DNA from: an uncultured Flavihumibacter sp.
Lineage (GTDB): Bacteria > Bacteroidota > Bacteroidia > Chitinophagales > Chitinophagaceae
Direction of reading: 5' to 3'
Length of the DNA: 25,071 bases
Assembly (NCBI GenBank): GCA_946482545.1
Contig: CAMLRX010000073.1
Span: 1 to 25,071 of the forward strand
Below, piece by piece: positions 16,018 to 22,568 of the stretch; the stretch's first letter is position 1; each line of letters begins with the position of its first letter. The notes under the pieces are model-generated. The model saw nothing but the letters and a program-made list of their open reading frames with translations, made no database searches and was not told the DNA's origin. Made by a program: the position numbers and the translations under genes.

Positions 16018-16095
16018 TGGGTAAATAAATTCAGTTGCGAAGCTGTACAAAGCCCATCTTTGGCCGGAAGCGCTGCAACGCTTTCGGCTTTTTTT
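16018..16095 (+). ncRNA. Candidate cis-antisense small RNA against the susC leader
   Basis: No plus-strand gene exists here, yet a near-consensus promoter (15981-16011) and a strong intrinsic terminator (16063-16095) are arranged to yield a transcript of roughly 78 bases. It would be fully complementary to the susC 5' leader from about -14 to -91. Bacteroides PULs are known to carry antisense RNAs at the same place between anti-sigma and susC genes (DonS type). The RNA itself is a prediction; its start is estimated from the -7 box. Confidence 0.42.
16063..16095 (+). terminator. Plus-strand intrinsic terminator in the fecR-susC gap
   Basis: Arms GCCGGAAGCG (16063-16072) and CGCTTTCGGC (16079-16088) form a 10-base stem with one G-T wobble and a 6-base loop, followed by seven T residues (16089-16095). 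On the minus strand the stem is not followed by T, so it can only act as an intrinsic terminator for plus-strand transcription, which is opposite to every gene in this region. Confidence 0.75.
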
Positions 16096-16190
16096 ATGAG
16101 CGCGGTGAAACGGATCAGGTTGGTGTTGTGTTGCGCATGTCAGTTGTTTGGTTGTTTTGGTTGATAAATAGAAATACAAACACCATAGGA

Positions 16191-17432
16191 TCAGGGCAAT
16201 ACTGTCGCCTTACGGCCTTCCAGTTTTATATGCAGGTTACTCTGTTTTAAAATTTCCACTACCTCCTGCAAAGTTGTTTGCCGGGGTATGGTTCCTTCAA
16301 ATCTTTCATCGGGCAGTTTTCCTTCAAATGCCACATCCACATCGTACCACCTGGCGATCTGGCGCATCACGGTGCGGATATCCGCATTGCTGAAATAGAA
16401 CATCCCTTTGCGCCAGGCCATCACTTCATCTGTATCCACATTTGATTGGAGGTCCACTTTTCCACTTTCGTTTATTCTTGCCTGTTGTCCCGGTTTAAGC
16501 AGCGTGCTATTCCCCTCTCTTGCCACGGCTACGCTACCTTCCAGTAAGGTCGTTCTTACAAAAGTCTCATCGTGGTAGGCATTGATGTTGAAATGCGTGC
16601 CGAGTACCTGCACCTGCGCATCATTCTTTCCACCTGCTGTTTTGATGTCAACAAGGAAAGGCATTTTTCCATTGGCTGAAGCAATGGTGCGTACTTCAAA
16701 ATAAACTTCACCGGTAACCGACACTTTCCTTTCATTTGCGGCAAACTTGACGGGGAAAGTAATAGATGATTCCGCATTCAGCCAGACTTTGGAGCCATCC
16801 GGTAAAATGATATGGTATTCGCCTTTGCGTGGCGTGGAAATGGTATTGAGCAGGTTTTCCGATGCGGGAAGTTCCTGTGAAGGTTCAAAAATATACGTCA
16901 CCACACCATCCTGCTTTACGATCTTGACGCCACCTTGTGCTGCGAGGTCACCGTTGTTGGCGGAATCCAGCACAATCACCGAGCCATCGGCAAGGGTAAG
17001 TAACGCTTTATTGCCCCCGGGCTCAATCACAGGTGTTTCCACAACAGCGATCTTGTCTGCAGGCTTATCTTTTTCAGAAAGAAGGAAAAAAGCCGCGGCG
17101 GCGGAAACGAACAACACCAGTATGGCGGCCACACGCAGCCAGGAATTGCGGAAGAACCCGTTTTTAACAGGTACCTGCTCGTCTTCGCCTGCCCCTGAGT
17201 TTTGCAAGGGATAACTTTCATGTAAGATTTCGGGCAGGCGAAGTCGGTCAGTGGCCAGCTCCACCACATCGGTGCCGGGTTGGTATTCGTCCCATGCACG
17301 GGACAATACGGCGGTTAGCGCGGCATCATTTTCTGAACGGGAAATCCATTCCGCCAGTTCAGCATGTTCCGCTTCCGTGATGGTTCCCTGGAAAAACAGG
17401 GTCGCGAGCCTATAAATTCTTTCTTCGGGCAT
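16191..17432 (-). CDS. FecR family anti-sigma factor
   Basis: This 413-residue single-pass inner membrane anti-sigma factor receives the signal from SusC and controls the adjacent ECF sigma factor. The start at 17432 (MPEERIYRLATLFFQGTITE) puts the cytoplasmic anti-sigma helices first; ATG at 17453 (seven residues longer) is also possible and the frame is open to 17546. Residues about 1-60 form the cytoplasmic sigma-binding region with a conserved W (AEWISRSEND, RAWDEY). A TM helix lies at about 97-118 (SWLRVAAILVLFVSAAAAFF). The FecR periplasmic domain spans about 190-290 (HIILPDGSKVWLNAESSITF, VTGEVYFEVRT), and DUF4974 is C-terminal (about 345-410: IRTVMRQIARWYDVDVAFEG, LQEVVEILKQSNLHIKLEG). 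It lies between sigma (77 bases upstream) and susC (186 bases downstream). Confidence 0.94.
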   Translation of the reverse strand: MPEERIYRLATLFFQGTITEAEHAELAEWISRSENDAALTAVLSRAWDEYQPGTDVVELATDRLRLPEILHESYPLQNSGAGEDEQVPVKNGFFRNSWLRVAAILVLFVSAAAAFFLLSEKDKPADKIAVVETPVIEPGGNKALLTLADGSVIVLDSANNGDLAAQGGVKIVKQDGVVTYIFEPSQELPASENLLNTISTPRKGEYHIILPDGSKVWLNAESSITFPVKFAANERKVSVTGEVYFEVRTIASANGKMPFLVDIKTAGGKNDAQVQVLGTHFNINAYHDETFVRTTLLEGSVAVAREGNSTLLKPGQQARINESGKVDLQSNVDTDEVMAWRKGMFYFSNADIRTVMRQIARWYDVDVAFEGKLPDERFEGTIPRQTTLQEVVEILKQSNLHIKLEGRKATVLP

Positions 17433-17438
17433 AAGTTG

Positions 17439-17455
17439 GTATGGTTGTACCATAC
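17439..17455. repeat. Inverted repeat at the fecR start
   Basis: Perfect 7-base arms GTATGGT (17439-17445) and ACCATAC (17449-17455) with a 3-base spacer overlap the upstream candidate ATG of fecR (17453) and sit just before the preferred one (17432). It may be an operator or an mRNA hairpin that hides one of the two starts. A separate 10-base palindrome GACGATCGTC lies at 17461-17470. Confidence 0.45.
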
Positions 17456-17472
17456 AGCAAGACGATCGTCGG

Positions 17473-17494
17473 AAAAAAGAGGCATAGTCCTCTT
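17473..17494 (-). terminator. Short terminator-like hairpin between sigma and fecR genes
   Basis: On the minus strand AAGAGG (17494-17489), a 6-base loop, CCTCTT (17482-17477), then TTTT to 17473. The 6-base stem with a T tract directly after the sigma stop codon (17510) could act as a weak intrinsic terminator or attenuator, making anti-sigma output lower than, or separately set from, sigma output. Confidence 0.45.
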
Positions 17495-17509
17495 GAAAAA
17501 AAATAACAA

Positions 17510-18118
17510 TTATTTTGCGAACGAAGTTCCCGCGGCAAGGAAACACAGCAGCAGCGCGGCATTCCCCGGGTCTTTGAACAATGCGTTTCTTAAAGTACGG
17601 AGCGCCTGGATCATGTGATTTTTAACGGTTCCGGGCGATATCTTTAATTTTTCAGCGATCTCATCGTATTTCAATCCCTGTTCCCGGCTCAGGGTGTACA
17701 CCAGCTTTTGTTGCGGCGGAAGGGTTTCAATCACCTGCCGCACCTTGGTTTCCAGTTCCCTGGCCGCCAGCGCATCTTCCGCGTTCACCAGTGGTTTTAC
17801 CACCGTGTCCTTCAGCTCCGCCAGCACCAGCGTTTCCCTTGCCATTTTTCGAAACGCTGTAACGGCCTGGTTCTGTGCCATCCGGAAAATATAGCCGCCC
17901 GCATTTTCCACGCCAGACAAAGCGGCCCTGTTCTGCCAGAGTTTTAAAAAAACTTCTTGTACCACATCTTCCGCCAATTCGGCGGAATCGGTCAATTTAT
18001 ACATGAACCCAAACAACCTGTGCTTGTACAAAGCGAACAATTCAGCAAAAGCCTGCTCACTTCCCTGTGATAGCTGATGCAGCAATGTAGCTTCCGTATA
18101 TGCCTGTTCTTTGTGCAA
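17510..18118 (-). CDS. ECF-type RNA polymerase sigma factor (Bacteroidota Sus-locus type)
   Basis: This 202-residue sigma-70 family ECF factor probably transcribes the susCD operon. Region 2 spans about 22-92 (FAELFALYKHRLFGFMYKL, DVVQEVFLKLW for core binding and -10 recognition) and region 4 about 128-178 (LPPQQKLVYTLSREQGLKYD, IAEKLKISPGTVKNHMIQA helix-turn-helix). The start is TTG at 18118, the only usual initiator between an upstream in-frame stop (18128-18130) and residue Met39, which lies inside region 2; a TTG start implies weak translation. After region 4 the protein ends in a hydrophobic tail, NAALLLCFLAAGTSFAK (about 186-202), instead of stopping after the HTH. It lies directly upstream of fecR with a possible attenuator between. 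Confidence 0.94.
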   Translation of the reverse strand: MHKEQAYTEATLLHQLSQGSEQAFAELFALYKHRLFGFMYKLTDSAELAEDVVQEVFLKLWQNRAALSGVENAGGYIFRMAQNQAVTAFRKMARETLVLAELKDTVVKPLVNAEDALAARELETKVRQVIETLPPQQKLVYTLSREQGLKYDEIAEKLKISPGTVKNHMIQALRTLRNALFKDPGNAALLLCFLAAGTSFAK

Positions 18119-18221
18119 TATGAGGGTTTACGGGTAAAATTAGCCAATCGGTGGAAATCCGGTTGCTTTAATATGAAAATGCAAACAAATGAGCTTTTCC
18201 ATACAAACTTTTTCTTTCCAA

Positions 18222-18318
18222 CGTTGCGTCGTAGTGTCGTTGCGAGAGATTGTTTCTTTCAAAGAAGCAATTAAATTTCACGCGATTGCTTCATACTTCG
18301 CAACGCAACGGCGCAACG
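18222..18318. repeat. Degenerate REP-like element (nested inverted repeats)
   Basis: Three arm pairs nest inside each other: CGTTGCG (18222-18228) with CGCAACG (18312-18318), CGTTGCGA (18238-18245) with TCGCAACG (18298-18305), and GAAGCAAT (18264-18271) with ATTGCTTC (18285-18292) around a 13-base loop. The minus-strand string CGTTGCGAAGTATGAAGCAATC resembles, with changes, the GTCGTTGCGAGGA...GAAGCAATC type of dispersed intergenic repeat seen in many bacterial genomes. No transposase is nearby. Confidence 0.6.
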
Positions 18319-18391
18319 CAGGGCTGGCTTCATTTGGAACATTGTTCTTATGAATATCCCCTGATGCGTTGGGTACTGGCTTAAATAACAG

Positions 18392-18420
18392 GAGGGTGTA
18401 CCGTTCCGTGATACACCCTC
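18392..18420 (-). terminator. Hairpin 3' of the aldo/keto reductase gene, possible terminator
   Basis: A perfect 9-base stem GAGGGTGTA (18392-18400) with TACACCCTC (18412-18420) closes an 11-base loop. It lies about 120 bases past the reductase stop on the minus strand. The following bases are only mildly T-rich, so termination efficiency is uncertain. Confidence 0.5.
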
Positions 18421-18540
18421 TCCATTTCAAAACAAAACAGCAGGCATTTAATGAATTAAATGTGGGCCTAAAAGTAGGCAGATCGTTTGCCCGGTATTGT
18501 CAATACATTTCAAACAGATTGTTAATAGAATGTAAATAGC

Positions 18541-19536
18541 TTATTGCAGTATCTTTTCGATCAGTTGTAGTTCGTCGTTTGTAAAAGGCGCGCCGTTCAG
18601 GGCATCGATGTTGGCATCCAGTTGTGCTACAGAACTTGCACCGATCAATACAGAGGTGATACGCTGGTCTTTCAGCAGCCACCACAGGGCCATTTGCGCG
18701 AGTGATTGTCCTCTTTGAACCGCCACCTCGTTCAGGGCACGGATGGTGTTCAGTCTTTCTTCCGTGATGTCTTTAGATTTCAGAAACCCATGTTGCTTGG
18801 AGGCCCTGGATCCTTCGGGAACACCTTTCAGGTAACGATCGGTGAGCATGCCCTGGGCCAGCGGAGAGAACGGAATACAGCCTACCCCATGTTTTTCCAG
18901 CACGTCCAGCAAACCGCCTTCCACCCATCTTTCGAACATCGAGTATTTGGGCTGGTGAATCACACAGGGTGTTCCCAGTTGTTTTAATATAGTGAATGCT
19001 TTTTCCGCCTGTTCGGGTTTATAGTTGGAAATACCTGCATAGAGCGCTTTACCTTGGCGAACGGCTGTATCCAACGCCTGCATCGTTTCTTCGATGGGCG
19101 TTTCAGGGTCGGGGCGATGAGAATAGAAGATGTCCACATAATCGAGCTGCATTCTTTTCAGGCTCTGGTCCAGGCTCGACAAAAGGTATTTACGGGAGCC
19201 CCAGTCGCCATAAGGCCCTTCCCACATGGTATAACCGGCTTTCGTGGAAATGATGAGTTCATCGCGGAGGTATCCGCCGAAATCTTTCTGCAGGATTTTT
19301 CCGAAATTTTCTTCGGCTGAACCGGGCTCAGGGCCATAGTTATTTGCCAGGTCGAAATGGGTGATCCCGCGGTCAAAGGCCCTCCGTACGATGGCCCTGC
19401 CGTTGTCGAAAACATCTACGGAGCCGAAATTGTGCCATAGTCCCAATGAAATCGCAGACAATTTAAGTCCGCTTTTCCCGGAACGATTGTATTGCATGGA
19501 TTGATACCGCCCGGAAGCAGGAGTATATGGAAGCAT
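18541..19536 (-). CDS. gpr: Aldo/keto reductase, YghZ/Gpr type (L-glyceraldehyde 3-phosphate reductase-like)
   Basis: This 331-residue NADPH-dependent aldo/keto reductase follows the E. coli YghZ (Gpr) protein closely along its whole length: Y-x-x-M-Q-Y-x-x-x-G-K-S-G-L, LSAISLGLWHNFG, THFDLANNYGPEPGSAEENFG, RDELIISTKAGYTMW, YGDWGSRKYLLSSLDQSLKR, VDIFYSHR, IPFSPLAQGMLTDRYL and LKDQRITSVLIGASSVAQL. The catalytic tetrad is complete: D62, Y67, K99 and H140. In E. coli the enzyme reduces L-glyceraldehyde 3-phosphate and detoxifies methylglyoxal; the same role is inferred here. The long N-terminus (LPYTPASGRYQSMQY) matches the family, so the 19536 start is kept. It starts 15 bases after the CvfB-like gene and is probably cotranscribed with it. 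Confidence 0.93.
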   Translation of the reverse strand: MLPYTPASGRYQSMQYNRSGKSGLKLSAISLGLWHNFGSVDVFDNGRAIVRRAFDRGITHFDLANNYGPEPGSAEENFGKILQKDFGGYLRDELIISTKAGYTMWEGPYGDWGSRKYLLSSLDQSLKRMQLDYVDIFYSHRPDPETPIEETMQALDTAVRQGKALYAGISNYKPEQAEKAFTILKQLGTPCVIHQPKYSMFERWVEGGLLDVLEKHGVGCIPFSPLAQGMLTDRYLKGVPEGSRASKQHGFLKSKDITEERLNTIRALNEVAVQRGQSLAQMALWWLLKDQRITSVLIGASSVAQLDANIDALNGAPFTNDELQLIEKILQ

Positions 19537-19551
19537 TTTTTGTTTTTAAAA

Positions 19552-20379
19552 TTAAGGGATAAGACGGATACCCGTTTGCGTGAGTTCTATTTTCCGTTGT
19601 TTGTACAGTGTGCCGATGGTCATCTTGAAAGTCTTCTTGCTCATGCCGAAGAAGTCGTAAATTTCTTCGGGATCCGACTTATCATAATACGGGAGATACC
19701 CATTGTTTTCTTCCAGCAAACGGAGGATTTTACCGGCTTCATCTTCTACCCTTTCCATGCCCTTTTTGCCTGCGGCGAGGTCGATTTTATCTTCCCTGAT
19801 GGCTTTGATGAATCCGTTGAAAGTATCGCCCACCTTAATGTTGCGGTAAATTTCGTTGTGGTGCAATACCCCGGTATGCCGGTGGTTGATGATGCATACG
19901 TAGCCGATATCTGTTCTCCGTAGCACGAGTAATTGTACGGGGTCGTGCACTTTCACCGAAAGGTCTTCATTTGAAAGAAAATAGTCCACTTTCTCCGTTG
20001 CCGCCACGCGACCGGTCTGCTCATCGATATAGAGGTACACCATATAGTGGCCGCCTACCCGCATTCCGGTGATCTGCTTGGATTTGGGTACGAAGAGGTC
20101 TTTCATAAGGCCCCAATCGAGGAACGCGCCTTGTTGGGTTACGGAAACCACTTCTAGGTAGGCGAACTCTCCCACTTTTGCTTTGGGTGTTTCGGTGGTG
20201 GCGATGAGCCTGTCCTCCGAATCATGGTAGATAAATACGGTGATTTCGTCTCCGATATTTTTTCCCTCCGGGATGTATTTTCTGGGCAATAGAATGCCTT
20301 CTGCACCATCCTCCAGGTACACCCCGAAATCGAGGGCGCGGGAGATGGTGAGCGTATTGTAATCTGCAACTTTAATCAT
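19552..20379 (-). CDS. cvfB: CvfB-like S1 RNA-binding protein with winged-helix C-terminus
   Basis: A 275-residue cytoplasmic protein of the CvfB/YitL family: tandem S1-like OB folds followed by a winged helix. S1-like units lie at about 5-62 (ISRALDFGVYLEDGAEGILL), 68-130 (KVGEFAYLEVVSVTQQGAFL, LMKDLFVPKSKQITGM) and 145-205 (GYVCIINHRHTGVLHHNEIY, IKVGDTFNGFIKAIREDKID). The winged helix is at about 212-275 (YYDKSDPEEIYDFFGMSKKT, FKMTIGTLYKQRKIEL). MIKVADYN at 20379 is chosen over the 24-residue longer frame, since the first S1 unit begins right after it. CvfB in Staphylococcus binds RNA and affects virulence gene expression; its job in Bacteroidota is not established. It precedes the aldo/keto reductase with a 15-base gap. 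Confidence 0.88.
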   Translation of the reverse strand: MIKVADYNTLTISRALDFGVYLEDGAEGILLPRKYIPEGKNIGDEITVFIYHDSEDRLIATTETPKAKVGEFAYLEVVSVTQQGAFLDWGLMKDLFVPKSKQITGMRVGGHYMVYLYIDEQTGRVAATEKVDYFLSNEDLSVKVHDPVQLLVLRRTDIGYVCIINHRHTGVLHHNEIYRNIKVGDTFNGFIKAIREDKIDLAAGKKGMERVEDEAGKILRLLEENNGYLPYYDKSDPEEIYDFFGMSKKTFKMTIGTLYKQRKIELTQTGIRLIP

Positions 20380-20510
20380 GCGTGGTAATTCAGGGTTGCA
20401 AGGTAGGTAAATGAACGGAGTTTCGGAGAAGGGGTGCATTACCTGAGTCAATTACCCATGCAACTACAGACTCCATCAGCACAAGTTTTTTCACTATGCT
20501 AAAAGTTAGA

Positions 20511-20546
20511 GAAAACGGAAGCGACTTCAGTAAAAATCACTTCCGT
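20511..20546 (-). terminator. Terminator of the metallophosphatase gene
   Basis: On the minus strand a stem of about 13 base pairs (20546-20534 with 20527-20515, two G-T wobbles) closes a short loop and runs into TTTT (20514-20511). It lies about 50 bases beyond the phosphatase stop and separates that gene from the CvfB-like gene. Confidence 0.72.
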
Positions 20547-20549
20547 TAA

Positions 20550-20582
20550 GGGGAAAACCACGTCGGTGGCACCGGGTTTACC
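20550..20582. repeat. Palindromic repeat copy 3 (CGGTGGCACCG core)
   Basis: The core CGGTGGCACCG (20564-20574) is flanked by imperfect arms GGGAAAACC (20551-20559) and GGGTTTACC (20574-20582). Bases 20552-20575 match 5629-5652 in 23 of 24 positions. It sits between the phosphatase stop codon and its terminator. Confidence 0.6.
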
Positions 20583-20594
20583 GATTTAATAAAT

Positions 20595-21569
20595 TTACCA
20601 CCTGATTTCGTTCTTATAAATCACTTCTTCCTTATGGTTAATAAACTGCACCGTCATTGTTTTTTCACTTAGGGAGAATACCGCAAAACCCTGTTGGCCT
20701 GCGGCGAAAACACCGCCTTCGGGGTGTTTTTCCACCGAGCGTGCTTCAGAACCAGCCCCGGAAATGAAATGGTGGGTGAAGCCCGCGGGTTTGGTGTGCT
20801 CCAGGTGATGCTCGTGTCCTGCGATGTAGGCGTTTACTTTATGTTTCAGGAACAGGGGTTCCAGCAGCTCCCTCATGCGGCGCGTATCATCGGTATTGCG
20901 GCGCCATCCTCCGGTGTAGAGTGGGTGGTGCCCCACCACGATCTTATAATGACAGGTGGTATCGGCCAGTTGTTCTTTGAGCCAGGTCATTTGTTTTTCA
21001 ACGCCACCCTCGGGGTAGCGGGCAGGATTCTTTTCTCCCCGCATCTGCTTTTCAATGGGGTCGGTATCTATAAAAATGAATTTGGCCTTCAGCTTCTTTT
21101 GGCCGGGCACGTTAAAAGTGTGGGCATAGTACCTGGAAGTCATGCGCCAGCGCGAACTGAGTTCGGAGTAGTCTACCTGGGCCTGTGCGTTGGTGAGGTA
21201 ATCGTGGTTGCCCAATACGGGGTACCAGGGAAAATGCAGTGATTGCGCAGTATAAATATTTTCGAAAGAGACCAGCCAATGATGGTCGCGGGTGCTGGCC
21301 ACGCCATTCGGATAGAAATTATCGCCTGTGGCGATGATGAACCGCGCACCGATATCATGCGCTGCTTTTCCCATGCCTTCCGCAACCTCCTTCTGGTAAT
21401 TTTCACCATTCCTGCCCCAGTCGCCCAGCACCAGGAAATTCAATGCATTAGAAGGTTTAGCCAATCCTTTGATAGAATCCTTATTGTAACCCAGGTCATC
21501 CACCACCGGGGCCTGCGCATTGGTTTGAAGGGCAAAGAAGAACAGGAAAAGAACAATCGCAACTCTCAT
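20595..21569 (-). CDS. Purple acid phosphatase-like metallophosphoesterase (TRAP type), exported
   Basis: A 324-residue secreted phosphatase with signal peptide MRVAIVLFLFFFALQTNAQA (cleavage near residue 19). All five metallophosphoesterase blocks are present in order: GDWG (49-52), GDNFY (82-86), GNHD (120-123), VGHHPLY (212-218) and GHEHHLEH (251-258). The Tyr in GDNFY (Y86) is the iron-ligand Tyr that marks purple acid phosphatases rather than generic calcineurin-like enzymes, and the overall length matches mammalian ACP5/TRAP (about 325). It should release phosphate from esters in the periplasm or outside the cell; the substrate is unknown. The gene is single, with its own terminator. 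No pho-box type signal was recognised upstream. Confidence 0.93.
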   Translation of the reverse strand: MRVAIVLFLFFFALQTNAQAPVVDDLGYNKDSIKGLAKPSNALNFLVLGDWGRNGENYQKEVAEGMGKAAHDIGARFIIATGDNFYPNGVASTRDHHWLVSFENIYTAQSLHFPWYPVLGNHDYLTNAQAQVDYSELSSRWRMTSRYYAHTFNVPGQKKLKAKFIFIDTDPIEKQMRGEKNPARYPEGGVEKQMTWLKEQLADTTCHYKIVVGHHPLYTGGWRRNTDDTRRMRELLEPLFLKHKVNAYIAGHEHHLEHTKPAGFTHHFISGAGSEARSVEKHPEGGVFAAGQQGFAVFSLSEKTMTVQFINHKEEVIYKNEIRW

Positions 21570-21595
21570 TTGTACATATTTTTATTCCGAAAACA

Positions 21596-21614
21596 CCAGC
21601 CTGCTAAAGGCTGG
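21596..21614 (-). terminator. Weak hairpin between head-GIN and phosphatase genes
   Basis: A 6-base stem CCAGCC (21596-21601) with GGCTGG (21609-21614) and a 7-base loop is followed on the minus strand by a T-rich stretch (TGTTTTC). It lies 70 bases after the head-GIN stop and 27 bases before the phosphatase ATG, so it is either a weak terminator or part of the phosphatase leader. Confidence 0.4.
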
Positions 21615-21684
21615 AAACAAGTGTAAGGTTGCAAAGGGAAAACATCCGGGTGGAAAAAAGAAGTTATTATTTTGTTACGTAACC

Positions 21685-22404
21685 CTAAAATTTGCGCAAA
21701 CTCCCGCTGCCGGCGGTACGACTCTCCACAGCGGCTTCGCCGCGATAGGAAATATCACCGCTGCCATGGGACCTGGCCTCCAGCTTAACACTGGCGTACA
21801 CCCAGGCGTCGCCGGAACCATGGGAACGCACGCTTACATTTTCAGCACGCAACTCCTCGAGGTGGAGATCGCCTGAACCGGTGGTTTGCGCGTCCACACT
21901 CCTGGTATTTCCTTTCAGGTAAATATCACCGGAACCGGTGGTTTTAGCCTCCACTTCCGGCGCATCCAGTTCCAGGCGAAGGTTACCGGAGCCGGTTAAC
22001 CCAAGATCAAATTTGTTGGGATTGGTAAGCAGGTTCTCCCCGAATATATCGCCCGAGCCGTACACTTTAAAGCCATCGTATTGCGGCGCCCGCAGGTAAA
22101 CCTTTACATCTCTGTGCGTGGTGATATTGGTGTTCCTCCGGAAACGAATCTTCAATTCATCTCCTTCTTCCACCAACTCTACGAATGGAAGAATATTTTC
22201 TTCACCCTCAATCTTTACCGGGGCATAAGGTTCCTGTGATACATATACATTCATCGAACCATAAACGGACACCTTAGTGAATGGGCCAACATTACGCTCT
22301 TCACTGGTATACACCTTGTTTCCGTTTACCCGGTCCCGGGAAGAAAAACGACAGGACGCGAGTAGAAAAACACCTGCCAGCAGGAGGGAAAAATACTTGT
22401 TCAT
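21685..22404 (-). CDS. Head-GIN domain (DUF2807) lipoprotein
   Basis: A 239-residue lipoprotein: MNKYFSLLLAGVFLLASC with Cys18, then a DUF2807 head-GIN domain across the rest. The domain is a beta-helix with a GSG(D/N/S) turn repeated seven times at residues 116, 138, 157, 176, 196, 214 and 232, i.e. every 18-22 residues (YGSGDIFGE, TGSGNLRLE, TGSGDIYLK, TGSGDLHLE, HGSGDAWVY, HGSGDISYR, AGSGSLRKF). The N-terminal part (FTKVSVYGSMNVYVSQE) is the usual entry. These proteins are common in Bacteroidota, often annotated as putative adhesin heads; their function is not established. It is transcribed divergently from guaA across 164 bases. Confidence 0.92.
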   Translation of the reverse strand: MNKYFSLLLAGVFLLASCRFSSRDRVNGNKVYTSEERNVGPFTKVSVYGSMNVYVSQEPYAPVKIEGEENILPFVELVEEGDELKIRFRRNTNITTHRDVKVYLRAPQYDGFKVYGSGDIFGENLLTNPNKFDLGLTGSGNLRLELDAPEVEAKTTGSGDIYLKGNTRSVDAQTTGSGDLHLEELRAENVSVRSHGSGDAWVYASVKLEARSHGSGDISYRGEAAVESRTAGSGSLRKF

Positions 22405-22553
22405 GGATTATTTTTAGGTTGTTTTCAGGCTGATTACCAAACAGTTGAATAGAAGCGCTTTAAAGAACCCCCTTCAAAAGCAGTCCCATTATTGCTGCCG
22501 GTTTTCACCCAATTTTACTGATTTTTTGGCGGACGGACAGCGATTTTTTTCTT

Positions 22554-22561
22554 TACCTTCG
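22554..22561 (+). promoter_or_regulatory. Putative -7 box of guaA
   Basis: TACCTTCG ends 7 bases before the guaA ATG and matches the TAnnTTTG box at all positions but one. A TTTG lies at 22525-22528 but 25 bases away, longer than usual, so the -33 box is uncertain. If real, the transcript would have almost no leader. Confidence 0.42.
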
Positions 22562-22568
22562 CACCACC

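Larger units (their letters stand above)
18119..18540. other. 422-base non-coding stretch upstream of the sigma gene
   Basis: This gap separates the ECF sigma gene from the next minus-strand gene. It holds the leader and (unidentified) promoter of the sigma gene, a REP-like nested inverted repeat at 18222-18318, and a hairpin at 18392-18420. I found no exact TAnnTTTG box with a suitable TTTG for the sigma gene, and no convincing coding sequence on either strand. Confidence 0.65.

Noticed and set aside
16061..16095. The fecR-susC gap hairpin as terminator of fecR
   Set aside because: On the minus strand the stem is preceded by A residues and followed by CAAAG rather than T, so it does not fit a fecR terminator; it fits only plus-strand transcription.
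18077..18274. Small plus-strand frame upstream of the sigma gene
   Set aside because: No family resemblance, overlaps the sigma gene start and runs through the REP-like repeat.
20380..20451. 24-residue upstream extension of the CvfB-like protein
   Set aside because: The S1 fold begins at MIKVADYN; the extension (HPFSETPFIYLPCNPELPR) looks like translated leader.
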